Positions 40,763 through 50,562 are shown, counted from the first letter of the stretch. The stretch: 64,000 nt of DNA from Latilactobacillus sakei subsp. sakei DSM 20017 = JCM 1157 (GCF_002370355.1 NZ_AP017929.1:682001-746000); one strand, 5' to 3'. Numbers and translations are program-made. The notes: a model not told the origin generated them from the letters alone.

Positions 40763-42058
40763 ATGATCAAGAGTACAAAAATGGTTAGTTTATTATTAAC
40801 ATCATCAACGGTGTTAGGTTTGATGGTGAGCACAGGTGTTGCAACGGTACGGGCAGCCGAAAATAGCTCAGTGAAGACTGAACAAAAAGTAAACACAAAA
40901 GCAAAGTCAAAGATTGCGGATCCAAAAGCAGGTATTGGATTCTTAACGAAAGGTTCTACAACTTTTGAAGGTTCAAACATGCTTGAAGGTGTTCATCTAT
41001 CAAATGACTTTTCATTAACTTCTGGTACTTTACAGATTTCATATACTGGTAAGACAACTATAGCTCTTGCAGTGGGTGAAAAAACAAAAACTCAGATCGT
41101 AATGCCTGATGAATTTAAAGCGTTAATGAATAAAACAACAGCAGATGGGAAAACATTCTTAGATTATATCGAACCATCAAGTTACTTCTACGCACCGAAT
41201 AACCAAGGTGGACAACCACAGAAATATACTTACAAGCGTGAAGATATTTCATACGATCGTACAAATAATGTCTTAGTCTTCCAGAATAAAATTGGCTTAT
41301 ATAATATCTTTACAAATCAAACACTTGAATCACATATCTATATCGATTTAGGCCAAGCAATTACAGATTTAGGTGAACGAATTCCGGATGCATATAATAA
41401 TTCATTCTATCAATTTCAGTCAGTTGTTACATCGACAGAAGCAATTCCAGATTGGAGCTTAATCGGGGATGCAGAATCTGAAGGTAAGATTAACTGGGAT
41501 AAATTAGATAAAGGCTGGACAATTATTAACCAAGTGCCAACAATTCATACACCAGTTAAGGATACGGATACTAAAGTGATTGGTGGTAACGCACCAGCTG
41601 GTTCAACGGTTAAAATCCGTGCTAACTCAGAAGATGGTCCAGTTATCGGGACAGCAATTGCTGGCGTTGATGGCACATATATTGCTGATATTATCCAACA
41701 AAAAGCTGGTACAAAACTATATGCTGATCAAACAACAGCATTAGGCACTAAAGGGTTTGGGACAGCAATTGTGGAACACGATAACGCAGTGCCACCAGCA
41801 CCTTCATTGGACGCATCAAGAGTTAAGTGGGGAGTAACTGTAAACGGTAAAATCAGTACACCAGGACATACAATTGAAGCAGTTGATATGTATACAAATG
41901 AAAAATATAAGGTGACTGTTAGCGAAGACGGCTTATCATTCACATTTGATACAAGCCAAATTGATCAAGATGTTTTACCAACAAATGTTATTTTCACAGA
42001 ACATAATGGTGATCAAGTAAGTAAGGAAACAACATTGTTAGTTATGCCAAAGGGATAA
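40763..42058 (+). CDS. Secreted protein with a bacterial Ig-like domain
   Basis: 431 residues. Signal peptide MIKSTKMVSLLLTSSTVLGL with likely cleavage after VRA near residue 31. Residues about 50-250 are a domain I do not recognise, rich in aromatic and Thr residues (TTIALAVGEKTKTQIVMPDEF). Residues about 259-345 (PVKDTDTKVIGGNAPAGSTV ... IVEHD) resemble a bacterial Ig-like repeat, and a second such unit may end the protein. No LPXTG, WxL or transmembrane anchor, so it would be secreted or held by other cluster proteins. ATG 40763 follows GGAGGCG; the ATG at 40748 overlaps this SD. Own promoter and terminator. Confidence 0.75.
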   Translation: MIKSTKMVSLLLTSSTVLGLMVSTGVATVRAAENSSVKTEQKVNTKAKSKIADPKAGIGFLTKGSTTFEGSNMLEGVHLSNDFSLTSGTLQISYTGKTTIALAVGEKTKTQIVMPDEFKALMNKTTADGKTFLDYIEPSSYFYAPNNQGGQPQKYTYKREDISYDRTNNVLVFQNKIGLYNIFTNQTLESHIYIDLGQAITDLGERIPDAYNNSFYQFQSVVTSTEAIPDWSLIGDAESEGKINWDKLDKGWTIINQVPTIHTPVKDTDTKVIGGNAPAGSTVKIRANSEDGPVIGTAIAGVDGTYIADIIQQKAGTKLYADQTTALGTKGFGTAIVEHDNAVPPAPSLDASRVKWGVTVNGKISTPGHTIEAVDMYTNEKYKVTVSEDGLSFTFDTSQIDQDVLPTNVIFTEHNGDQVSKETTLLVMPKG

Positions 42059-42079
42059 TTCTAACATTTAAAAATAAAT

Positions 42080-42136
42080 AAGCATATAAAAAGGAACTCA
42101 TTACTGTAAAGGTGATGAGTTCCTTTTTATATGCTT
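42080..42136 (+). terminator. Terminator behind the Ig-like protein gene
   Basis: AAGCATATAAAAAGGAACTC pairs with GAGTTCCTTTTTATATGCTT; very long stem of about 22 bp. Confidence 0.88.
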
Positions 42137-42384
42137 AACAGGAATTAATAAATACGGTTAGGAGTAGTCGTAATTTAACATTTGGAATTGTTTGTTAACT
42201 TAACCGATATCAACGTGATGAATTATTTCATTCCAAAAATGATATCTAATAAATGGTTAATTAGAAAAATATCATAAAAATAGCCGGTATGTGATTGGTT
42301 TAACGGTTATAGCTCTATTCTTGACGTAGAAAGAATTTGTTAATTAATAAAAATAAGAACCGCAACTCTTGATTTGTGAATCAT

Positions 42385-42423
42385 TAACTCTAGAGTTAGT
42401 TTACACCATTGTTTAATAGTGTG
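42385..42423. promoter_or_regulatory. Palindromes in the 540-bp gap before the large WxL gene
   Basis: The perfect 14-bp palindrome TAACTCTAGAGTTA (42385-42398) and, 4 bp on, ACAC-c-ATT-gttt-AAT-a-GTGT (about 42404-42421). Such sites are typical of repressor operators. The rest of 42137-42540 is AT-rich and without a gene. Confidence 0.4.
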
Positions 42424-42540
42424 CAAGATAATTAATGCAATTATCTATTTTTTTAATGTTATTCTAACGGGCTTTATAAAAATTGACAGCTTGTTCTGTT
42501 AATGGGGGTGTTCATTGTGCTTGGCTAACAATTGCTTTTC

Positions 42541-42578
42541 GAATAAAACCATAACTCAAGAGTTATGGTTTTTATTCA
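42541..42578. terminator. Terminator-like hairpin upstream of the large WxL gene
   Basis: GAATAAAACCATAACTC-aa-GAGTTATGGTTTTTATTC, a nearly perfect palindrome. TTGACA at 42483-42488 could be a -35 before it, but no -10 at the right distance is clear. It may end a short leader transcript or insulate the cluster. Confidence 0.6.
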
Positions 42579-42674
42579 AAATGTTTGAACTAGCGCTGTA
42601 GCAGTTAGGGCGATTCCTAAGGATGGCGCAGACGGTTACATGACGTAACAGAGCACTACGGGAGGGTATTTAAC

Positions 42675-45600
42675 ATGAAGAAGCGAATTATCTATAGTTT
42701 ATTAATAATTTTTCTATTGATGACAACGGTTGTTCAATCACTAGGTGCTGTATTAGCGACTTCATCAACGCAAGACGGCGATGATAGTGTGAAGACGTCT
42801 AAAATAATAGATAGCACTAAAGCAATTACGCAAGTCAGTGGCTCTTCGCAACTTCGTAGCGGTAGCCAAAGTATTGTTCAATCGTCTAGTGAACAACAAA
42901 CATCTAAGAAGAGCGAGTCTAAGAAAAGTAGTGAAAAAAAAGCATCATCGAAGAAACAAGTTAAGTCTGTTTTGATTCAACCACGTGCAATTACTGAAAC
43001 TGATCCTTATACGTATCCTGATTTCAGTAAGACGTTATCATCACAGCAAGGTGTAATCACCGTTAATTACGATGCAAGTGGTAATGCGCACACATCAATT
43101 GTTGATGCATCGGGGACCTTAAAACCAGATGATTCGTACAACGAAATTCCTTATCCGAATAACGCGTTTCCAAGTTTTATCCCAGGTGTTTCGACTGAAA
43201 CGGATTATGGTCAGACAAAGTCGAGTAAAGATTTTATAAATGGTAATGGATTAGACGGTGATAAAGATTATATCTACTATACAAAAGTCATGGCCTTTCG
43301 GGATGGAAATGGGAAACAACATTGGATTGACATTAAACAGAAATTTGTAGGCCTTGAAAAGCACGGTTGGTATAATGATTGGCCTCAGTGGAAAACGCAA
43401 GGCTATAGTGATCCTAATGGTACTACTTTGGATACAACGTATATCACTAATTGGGGTTTTAATTTCGGTCGTGGCACTAATAAAGGCAATCAAAATCGAC
43501 AAGATATGTTGGGAATCAATGGCTCATTTCAAGCACCCGGTGGTTTTAGAACGACTAAGATAAAATCTTCAGCAGGTGGTATTTTAGATAAAGATCCAAA
43601 AGCCTATTTACAGTATCGTCAGTTGGCAACGGTCAAGTTAGAATTCTACGATAATGAAACTAAAAAACCGATTAGCATATCTGGCTTCTTAACGGTTGCC
43701 GATTTAGATCACCGCGATTTTTTACAATTTTCCAAAGATAGCAATATTCAAGGCGTTTACGTTACAAATAATCAAGTCACTAAGAGTACGTTAAAAGGGA
43801 CTTTCGGGCCAGGAATGGATCCATCAACCGTGATTGTTAATAATATCGGGAATAACGAATATACTGACAGAAATGGAGGATCTGCTAATAACGGTGACGA
43901 GTGGGGGGACAGCAACGAAGTTATTAACCCCGACAATACAGATGCTTGGGCGACCGTTACGTTCAGTAAAACGCAATCAATTCAATATGCAGTCTCTGAT
44001 TGGCAACGGTTAGATTTTCTAGCATCAGCGCTCGTACCGGTGGCATTCTCTGCACCTGGAAAGTCAGGTGATGGCGATGAATGGAATAAGGATTGGGATG
44101 ACAATAATGTTAACTATAATGTTGTTGCGACTTTACCATATCGTGGGAGTACAATTAAAAACCCACAACATGGTACAGCTGAAAGTGGCACGATTAGTAC
44201 CTTCCATCCAACGGAGAAGTTTGAACTAACCGATCCGATTAATAAGAATTTAAAAGTTGATAAAGTAACGATTATGCAAGATGGGGTAACGGATGTAACC
44301 GCCAATTTTGATATTGATACGACTGGTAACAAAGTGACGGCAAAGGCGAAGGCTGATTTCTTGGGCAAGGAAGATAACTACGCTAAAACGTATAATATGA
44401 AGATTGAAACATCAGTTGCAGCCGATGCTGATTTAGGCAGTCTACCAACTGTGACGGCAACGGATGATAAGGGTGTCAAACATACGTATGCGAAAATCGC
44501 TAATACTGCGCATCTAGATGTTGTTAAAACGGCTGGTGCAAAAGCGGAAGGTTGGGACAGTAATGAGGCCTTCGGACACGTTAAAGTCCCAGATCCTGTC
44601 CGTGAAGTGCAAGATATGAAACAAGAAATTAAGAACTACGATACAGCGGGTGAAGATTGGCAACCGATTGTCGATGATGCGTCAACAACCACAGGTCATG
44701 TGGGTGATAAAGTTGGTTACCGTTTCTCTTTCAAAGCTAAAGATTCAAATACGGCAAGCATTACGGATGCTTCAATCAATGCGATTTCGGTCAACGCTGG
44801 GATAAGCGTACCAACTAATGTGAAGGTAACAGTTGGTTCAACAACAACGGATGGTACGGTTGTTGAGGGCTCAACAGCTAATACTTATTCAATTAAGATT
44901 GATACGCCGATTAAAAAGGGCGAGGCAGTCACGGTAACGTTCGAAAGAACCCTTAATAAAAGTGGTCTCTATATGCAACTTGGTTTTTTGAAATCTGATT
45001 CATTGACTGCTAAACCGGATGGTCATGATTTAGTACCAGATGGGTATCTATTCAATACGGCTGTTATCACTGCATCGGTAGCTAATAACACAGCTACGAT
45101 TCAACAATTTATCAGAAATCCAGCAACTGCACTTCCTGGACAAGCTTGGAACGGCCCTGGTTTTGGAGATGGTAAAGCCGAAACAACGGGGAAACCTGGC
45201 GATTATGTCATCTATCGTTTTGATATTACATTGCCAACTGACAGTACGTCAGGGAAGTATACAAACGATGCTGCTTTAGTAAATGCTGCTATTCAAGACA
45301 TCACGATGAATGTGCCAGATGATTTGGCATTAGTATCACTTGAAGGGTATCCAGATAAACAGATTCAAATTAATTATGGCGGGACAATTATACGCTCTGC
45401 GGTATCAGATACGTTAGCAACGCTTAAAGGCATTGCTTTGAAGAGTCCACTTGATGTGGATAAAAAAGTAATGGTTCAATATCGAGTATTGATTAAGGAT
45501 AATGCTAAAACACAAGACATCACGAATGATGCTAATTTCTACGCAGACAACTTAACCGGCGATTTAACGGATAAGACGGTTGCAAATTATCAACATAAGA

Positions 45601-47039
45601 CAAAAGCGAACCAATCAAAATTAAAAATTAGAAATAAAAAAGAAGTTAAACTTGAACAAACGCTCAAAAATATGACAACGGAAGATACATCAACATCCAC
45701 TGACCCTAAATATCCTGATAAGGATGGTTACCGTGTAGAAACAACTGCTGGTAAAGGGGATATCATTGATTATCGTTACAAGGTAACAGCAGCAGACGAT
45801 AATACCGGGAACATTACTAACATGAAAGTTAATGCGATTACGATGAAAAAATCGGACAAGCTTTCATTTAGTGACCCCGATACTGGTAAAGATTACCCAC
45901 TGATTGTTAAAATCAGCAAAGCCGATGGGACGAATGAAACGACAGATACAAATGCTAAATTCAGTGCTGATCATCAGACGATTACACTATCACAACCGTT
46001 GAAGCCAGGATATATGGCAACTATCAGCTATCAGATGCAAGTGACGGCTAGTGTTGATGATAATACATTGGCAGCGGATAAAGTAGTTACAAATGATGCC
46101 AAACTAACAGCGGACGAATTAACGGAAACTAAAACGACGTCGGCTGGGACTGAAAATGCATTAATTGCTGGTAATACAATGACCTTCAATCAAACGGTAT
46201 TGAATTTGGAGAAGAATGTTGGCGAAATTATTATCCGCTATGTTGATTTAGAAGATAATGATTTGAAACATCCAACTTATATTGCTAGTGAGGTTGATGA
46301 AAAAGGAACGTCAGGTACTAAGCTATCGACTGTTAACTCGGCACGAGTAGCACCTAAGATTATCGAAGGTTACACGATTCATGCTGTAACGGAAGATACC
46401 GATTTGACAAATGCTAATTGGTCTAAAGCCTACAAGGATGATCCTGTCTTTACAGATAAGGTTCGAACGATTACTTATGGGTATTACAAACGGATGCTTT
46501 CAGTAGAAGCGCCTAGTTATTGGGACTTCGGGACGCATAACCGGACACAAACGGATAGCACCTACTATCTAGAAGATCGCAAGACACCACAAGCTGTTAA
46601 AGTAACTGATCACTACGGTGTAGATTCATGGCAATTGCAAGTTACGCAAGAAAAACCATTTATGGATGATCGCAAACAAGTCTTAAAAGACGCGGAGCTA
46701 CAGTTTAAGAACGGTAATGTTATTGCAGATGCTGGTAATACAACTCCGGCGCAAGCGATGTCTTCAATTGACCATTTTGAATTAAAGACAGGTGATACAG
46801 TTAAGAATTTGATGACTTATACTAAGTCGGGTGTCTTCCAAGATGTTGATCTTAATAAAGATAAGAGTAGTGAAACTAACCGTTACAGTGACGACCAAGG
46901 TAAAGGTAGTTGGTATTATCAATTTGGTAATAAGAAAAACGCCGATATCAGTATTGGCTTACATGTCCCAGAAACGACTGAACGGGATAATACAACCTAT
47001 ACAACGACTTTAGATTGGACATTAACGGTTGCACCATAG
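42675..47039 (+). CDS. Large WxL-domain surface protein with DUF11-like repeats
   Basis: 1454 residues. Signal peptide about 1-29; Ser/Lys-rich linker about 60-100; a large N-terminal domain about 105-490 that may bind a ligand (WNFGRGTN-like segments, many Gly, Asn, Trp); then three related segments starting near 648, 813 and 995, each with a ...GKPGDYVIYRFDITLP or GKGDIIDYRYKVTA type core, as in DUF11/isopeptide-type stalk repeats; a MucBP-like domain near 1180-1265 (IIIRYVDLEDNDL); and a C-terminal WxL domain from about 1275 with WQL (1318) and the final LDWTLTVAP. WxL domains bind peptidoglycan non-covalently. SD GGGAGGG. The stop overlaps the SD of the next gene. Adhesion or complex-polymer binding is an inference. 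Confidence 0.85.
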   Translation: MKKRIIYSLLIIFLLMTTVVQSLGAVLATSSTQDGDDSVKTSKIIDSTKAITQVSGSSQLRSGSQSIVQSSSEQQTSKKSESKKSSEKKASSKKQVKSVLIQPRAITETDPYTYPDFSKTLSSQQGVITVNYDASGNAHTSIVDASGTLKPDDSYNEIPYPNNAFPSFIPGVSTETDYGQTKSSKDFINGNGLDGDKDYIYYTKVMAFRDGNGKQHWIDIKQKFVGLEKHGWYNDWPQWKTQGYSDPNGTTLDTTYITNWGFNFGRGTNKGNQNRQDMLGINGSFQAPGGFRTTKIKSSAGGILDKDPKAYLQYRQLATVKLEFYDNETKKPISISGFLTVADLDHRDFLQFSKDSNIQGVYVTNNQVTKSTLKGTFGPGMDPSTVIVNNIGNNEYTDRNGGSANNGDEWGDSNEVINPDNTDAWATVTFSKTQSIQYAVSDWQRLDFLASALVPVAFSAPGKSGDGDEWNKDWDDNNVNYNVVATLPYRGSTIKNPQHGTAESGTISTFHPTEKFELTDPINKNLKVDKVTIMQDGVTDVTANFDIDTTGNKVTAKAKADFLGKEDNYAKTYNMKIETSVAADADLGSLPTVTATDDKGVKHTYAKIANTAHLDVVKTAGAKAEGWDSNEAFGHVKVPDPVREVQDMKQEIKNYDTAGEDWQPIVDDASTTTGHVGDKVGYRFSFKAKDSNTASITDASINAISVNAGISVPTNVKVTVGSTTTDGTVVEGSTANTYSIKIDTPIKKGEAVTVTFERTLNKSGLYMQLGFLKSDSLTAKPDGHDLVPDGYLFNTAVITASVANNTATIQQFIRNPATALPGQAWNGPGFGDGKAETTGKPGDYVIYRFDITLPTDSTSGKYTNDAALVNAAIQDITMNVPDDLALVSLEGYPDKQIQINYGGTIIRSAVSDTLATLKGIALKSPLDVDKKVMVQYRVLIKDNAKTQDITNDANFYADNLTGDLTDKTVANYQHKTKANQSKLKIRNKKEVKLEQTLKNMTTEDTSTSTDPKYPDKDGYRVETTAGKGDIIDYRYKVTAADDNTGNITNMKVNAITMKKSDKLSFSDPDTGKDYPLIVKISKADGTNETTDTNAKFSADHQTITLSQPLKPGYMATISYQMQVTASVDDNTLAADKVVTNDAKLTADELTETKTTSAGTENALIAGNTMTFNQTVLNLEKNVGEIIIRYVDLEDNDLKHPTYIASEVDEKGTSGTKLSTVNSARVAPKIIEGYTIHAVTEDTDLTNANWSKAYKDDPVFTDKVRTITYGYYKRMLSVEAPSYWDFGTHNRTQTDSTYYLEDRKTPQAVKVTDHYGVDSWQLQVTQEKPFMDDRKQVLKDAELQFKNGNVIADAGNTTPAQAMSSIDHFELKTGDTVKNLMTYTKSGVFQDVDLNKDKSSETNRYSDDQGKGSWYYQFGNKKNADISIGLHVPETTERDNTTYTTTLDWTLTVAP

Positions 47040-47052
47040 GAGGAAGAAAATC

Positions 47053-48090
47053 GTGTTTAGAAAACGATTATTAAAAAATATTATTTTAGGGCTTGCTTTC
47101 GGTGTGATAGGGGGCTTTGCTCTATCACAGCAAGTACAGGCAGCTTCTGGTACAGAAAAAGCGGATTTTGAAATTCAACCAATTATGCCCGACGGTCAAG
47201 TGGATACGAGTTTGAACTATTTTGATGTTAAGTTCAAACCGGGGACGACACATACCATTAAGATGCGCGTTCAAAATTTCACCGATAAGAAAATTACTAT
47301 TAAGAATGAATTTCAAAATGGGATGACTCAAATGGGCGGCGATATGAAATTTCAAACGTCTACTAAGGGGTTGGATCCCAGTGCGAAGATTCCGTTAACA
47401 ACAATTGGTGCTGTTCGAAAATCAGATCGTGTGCTTCATTTAGGACCACAGGAAACAACGGTGATTCAAGCGGAAATTAAGATGCCGGAAGAAAACTTTA
47501 ACGGTATGATTTCTGGAGGTTGGCATTTTATTGAATATCGTGATAATAAAACATCTGATCAAACGATTTCGAGTAATTACGCTTATATGATTAGTGTTGT
47601 TTTACGGGGATCGCACTATAAGGTGTACCCAGAATTAAAATACGATTCCACTAAGCCGATTTTGTATAATAACCGACCTGCGATGGGGATCAAGCTCCGT
47701 AATCCGCAGCCGATGGTTTTGAAGAACGTACATTTTAAAGCGGTTGTGTCGAAAAAAGGGATTTTCTCTGATAAACGCCTTTATGAAAAAGAAGGTTCAA
47801 GTATTGCGCCTAATTCATCTGTGACCCTGCCAATTTCATGGGAGTATAACAACATGAAGGCTGGAACGTATCAAGTTTCGGTTAAAGTAACTGGGGAGAA
47901 CCTCTGGAATAAGTTGCCGATGTCTTGGACGTTTAAAAAAACATTAAAGGTATCGAAGGAAGCAGCTGCTAATTTAAATAAGCGCTCAATTCAACGACCA
48001 ACTAATAAATGGTTGTATATGATGGCAGCTAATGGGGTTTTATTATTGGTTGCAGCATATGGTCTTTATAAAGTTATTAGGATTGGTTAA
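47053..48090 (+). CDS. WxL-interacting protein, DUF916/DUF3324 type (first copy)
   Basis: 345 residues. Signal peptide FRKRLLKNIILGLAFGVIGG ending QQVQA-A; DUF916-like domain (FEIQPIMPDGQVDTSLNYFDV ... about 35-155) that in the family binds peptidoglycan; DUF3324-like domain (about 160-290); one membrane helix near 320 (LYMMAANGVLLLVAAYGLYK) and a short basic tail. It would hold WxL proteins at the envelope. GTG 47053 follows AGGAGG at 47038-47043; a longer frame from 47029 starts inside the WxL gene and is rejected. Operon with its neighbours. Confidence 0.88.
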   Translation: MFRKRLLKNIILGLAFGVIGGFALSQQVQAASGTEKADFEIQPIMPDGQVDTSLNYFDVKFKPGTTHTIKMRVQNFTDKKITIKNEFQNGMTQMGGDMKFQTSTKGLDPSAKIPLTTIGAVRKSDRVLHLGPQETTVIQAEIKMPEENFNGMISGGWHFIEYRDNKTSDQTISSNYAYMISVVLRGSHYKVYPELKYDSTKPILYNNRPAMGIKLRNPQPMVLKNVHFKAVVSKKGIFSDKRLYEKEGSSIAPNSSVTLPISWEYNNMKAGTYQVSVKVTGENLWNKLPMSWTFKKTLKVSKEAAANLNKRSIQRPTNKWLYMMAANGVLLLVAAYGLYKVIRIG

Positions 48091-48094
48091 TGCC

Positions 48095-49159
48095 ATGCGG
48101 AAATACTGGCGTTATGTATTAATAACGACCATGCTGGTTGGCATGGTACTGACACTAGGAGTTGGGCAAGTACAGGCGGCTAAAAAGAAGAGTACCATTA
48201 AGCTTCCAGCAGCTAATAAAGCGACATTTATGTTGATGCCAGAATTGCCGAAGGACAATATTGGTGGTAAACGGTTAGGTTATTTTAACTTACATGTTAA
48301 GGCTAACCAGACAAAAACGGTTCGAATTAAGGTTTATAACCCAACTGAACATACAATTAATATTTATGGTCAGGTCAAAGATGCGACAACTAATGACAAT
48401 GCATCGGTTGATTATCTTGGTTCTCATTCGATTGACAAACACCTTTTGAAGAAACCAGGAAGCCAGTTGGTGACTGTTCCTAAAAAAACAAGTTTGCCAG
48501 CAGGTGCCACTAAACGGATTACCATTAAGATTAAAACAAATGACAGTTTTAAGGGGACTAAAGCGACGGCGATTAATCTAAGTGCTGACCAATTTAATCA
48601 AAAATCAGCTATTAAAAATGCTTACCGGTATGCGATTGGGTTAATTTTGAATGATCAACAGGTGCAAAAGCGAGACTATCAATACTTGCAGTCACCGTCG
48701 ATTAAGACGCGTTTCACTAAAGCCGGCCAGGCAGCGATTAGTGTCAAAATTAATAATCCTGATCCGATGTATTTAGAAAAGGCAAAAATTAAAATCAAAT
48801 TGCAGAATCAGAAATGGCAATTTATCCAATACACAACAACTGTCAAAAATGGCAAGATTGCACCAAATACGAGTTTCTATGTTGATCTATTGCTTGGGGG
48901 GAAGCGGTTGGTGCCAGGGACATATAGTATGACCTTGACAACGCAAAATAATCAGTATGCTAAAACGCTGCATAAAGATGTTTTGATTACGACTTCGCAA
49001 GCCAAATATATTAACAGTTTAAATGCGGCCTATCTTAGAAATCGTAATTGGATTCTAGGTGGGGTAGCGGTTGTGTTAGTAATAATCGGTGGTATTTTGG
49101 TCAAAGTATACCGAGTTAGAAGACGAAAGAGGGATCTCCATGCAAAGAATGGTAAATAA
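48095..49159 (+). CDS. WxL-interacting protein, DUF916/DUF3324 type (second copy)
   Basis: 354 residues and the same plan as the preceding gene: signal peptide to about 31 (VGQVQA-AKK), DUF916-like domain starting KATFMLMPELPKDNIGGKRL, DUF3324-like domain, a membrane helix near 325 (WILGGVAVVLVIIGGILVKV) and a basic tail RVRRRKRD. The paralogous pair may serve two different WxL partners, the 1454- and 321-residue proteins. ATG 48095 lies 4 bp behind the previous stop; a longer frame into the previous gene exists. The 3' end overlaps the next small gene by 20 bp. Confidence 0.85.
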   Translation: MRKYWRYVLITTMLVGMVLTLGVGQVQAAKKKSTIKLPAANKATFMLMPELPKDNIGGKRLGYFNLHVKANQTKTVRIKVYNPTEHTINIYGQVKDATTNDNASVDYLGSHSIDKHLLKKPGSQLVTVPKKTSLPAGATKRITIKIKTNDSFKGTKATAINLSADQFNQKSAIKNAYRYAIGLILNDQQVQKRDYQYLQSPSIKTRFTKAGQAAISVKINNPDPMYLEKAKIKIKLQNQKWQFIQYTTTVKNGKIAPNTSFYVDLLLGGKRLVPGTYSMTLTTQNNQYAKTLHKDVLITTSQAKYINSLNAAYLRNRNWILGGVAVVLVIIGGILVKVYRVRRRKRDLHAKNGK

Positions 49160-49292
49160 ATTTGGTTATAAAAAGACGAAATGGGGTATGATTGCGCTAG
49201 TAACGATACTATCAATCACGCTCATTGCAACTGGCATCATGGCAGCTCTTGTTTACCATAGTTATAACGTCTATACGACGATTACAATGTAG
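49140..49292 (+). CDS. Small single-pass membrane protein of the WxL cluster
   Basis: 50 residues. Basic start MQRMVNKFGYKKTKWG followed by one hydrophobic helix MIALVTILSITLIATGIMAA and a short Tyr/Thr tail. The ATG at 49140 lies in the end of the second DUF916 gene behind AGAGGGA, so it is translationally coupled. Csc-type clusters of lactobacilli often have a small LPXTG protein; here LPXTG is absent. It could be an assembly partner of the WxL-interacting proteins. Not otherwise recognised. Confidence 0.6.
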   Translation: MQRMVNKFGYKKTKWGMIALVTILSITLIATGIMAALVYHSYNVYTTITM

Positions 49293-49350
49293 TTGTTGGA
49301 CGGGTTTTAAACGCACTACACAAAAATGGTTATAAACACTAAAAATTATA

Positions 49351-49379
49351 TTGACTATATATAATATTAGTGATATAAT
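49351..49379 (+). promoter_or_regulatory. Promoter of the 321-residue WxL gene
   Basis: TTGACT (49351-49356), 17-bp spacer, TATAAT (49374-49379). The 5' leader of about 35 nt carries AGAATTTT/AAAATTCT (49384-49391/49400-49407) directly before the SD AGGGAGG. Confidence 0.85.
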
Positions 49380-49422
49380 AAAAAGAATTTTATGGGCTAA
49401 AAATTCTAGGGAGGAATTTCTC

Positions 49423-50388
49423 ATGAAATTCACAAAATTAACAAGCTCAGTATTAGCTGGCGCAACATTACTTTCAATCTTAGCTCCAACAGCAACATTC
49501 GCTGCTACATCAACAACTGGTTCAAACGATGCTGCTTCAAATGACAATGGTGGCACAAAATTACCACAAACTGACAAAACAGTTGCTGGGATTTCATTTG
49601 GTGATAACAGTGACAATGGTAACACTGGGTACTTACGTCTCCAAATGGTACCTCACACATTAGATTTTGGTAACCATAAACTTTTAGATGATACAAAATT
49701 AGACTTTACTGCTGATGGTAAGAATACATCATTACCAACAAATAACCTTAAAGCAAGTTATGAAGGTGGTAAAACTAACGAAACAGTTATTTTAAATACA
49801 AAAGATAAGGATTTATCAAAAGTTGAAGGTACTGCTTGGGCAACCGTTGTTGACAAACAAGTAACCCGTAAAGATTCTCAAAGCAATACTGCTAACCCTA
49901 ATAATACAACTGATCCAACAAGTGATTTTTATGAAGGGACAACTTCAAAAGCTGGTTCATGGACATTATCAGTTAAATCGGTAGATGCTTTAACAGCTAT
50001 GGATAATGCTGATCCTTCAAAACCAACTTCTGAAACAATCACGGGTGCTAAATTATCATTTGACAACACACAATACGGTCAAACACAACAAGTAGCGGAA
50101 TTAACAAAGGATACACAAGATGCTACGTATACATCTGATTTAGCTAAGGTTACACCAGCACCAACACCTGCAGCAGTTTCATCAATCAATTCAAGTTTCT
50201 CAACACCATTAGCTGTTGGCGGTACAGATATTAAAGTTGCTGAAGCTAAAGATGGCGAAGGCCAAGGTGCTAACGTCTTTGGTTGGGCACCATCAAACAT
50301 CAAGTTAACAATGCCTGCAGGTGCAGAAGTTACAAATGCTATCTACAAAGCTAACTTAACATGGACATTAAGCTCAACAGTTGCATAA
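49423..50388 (+). CDS. WxL-domain surface protein
   Basis: 321 residues. Signal peptide MKFTKLTSSVLAGATLLSIL with cleavage after TFA near 27. A Ser/Asn/Gly-rich start, then a WxL domain covering nearly the whole mature part: LDFGNHKL near 83, SWTLSVKS near 179 and the terminal LTWTLSSTVA. It would sit on peptidoglycan, held by the DUF916/DUF3324 proteins encoded upstream. Own strong promoter, so it is probably the most abundant product of the cluster. The start is fixed by SD GGGAGG at 49409-49414. That SD is nearly complementary to segments of the structured RNA region at 21860-22000. Confidence 0.9.
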   Translation: MKFTKLTSSVLAGATLLSILAPTATFAATSTTGSNDAASNDNGGTKLPQTDKTVAGISFGDNSDNGNTGYLRLQMVPHTLDFGNHKLLDDTKLDFTADGKNTSLPTNNLKASYEGGKTNETVILNTKDKDLSKVEGTAWATVVDKQVTRKDSQSNTANPNNTTDPTSDFYEGTTSKAGSWTLSVKSVDALTAMDNADPSKPTSETITGAKLSFDNTQYGQTQQVAELTKDTQDATYTSDLAKVTPAPTPAAVSSINSSFSTPLAVGGTDIKVAEAKDGEGQGANVFGWAPSNIKLTMPAGAEVTNAIYKANLTWTLSSTVA

Positions 50389-50394
50389 AAAAAC

Positions 50395-50497
50395 TTTAAT
50401 CCAATCTGAAACAGATTAGACTAAAGCTCTTAAATAAAGATATTCGTAAAAGTGGTCGGTAGTTTGCCTTCGAAAACCAACTGCCGGGCACTTTTAC
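50395..50497 (+). terminator. Two hairpins behind the WxL gene
   Basis: CTTTAATCCAATCTG-aaa-CAGATTAGACTAAAG (50395-50427) is followed by a long stem GTAAAAGTG...CACTTTTAC (50446-50454/50489-50497) with inner GG.AGTT/AACTGCC. Neither has a full U-run, so termination is likely but not certain. Confidence 0.55.
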
Positions 50498-50562
50498 ATA
50501 CATAGCTATCATAACACGGAAGCAGGTATTAAATGAAGGTGCCTAGGCTTAGGAGGAACAAA

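Noticed and set aside
50446-50497. Further copy of the 111-bp repeat
   Set aside because: It is a 52-nt hairpin with a different sequence and no conserved core; only the general palindromic form is shared.
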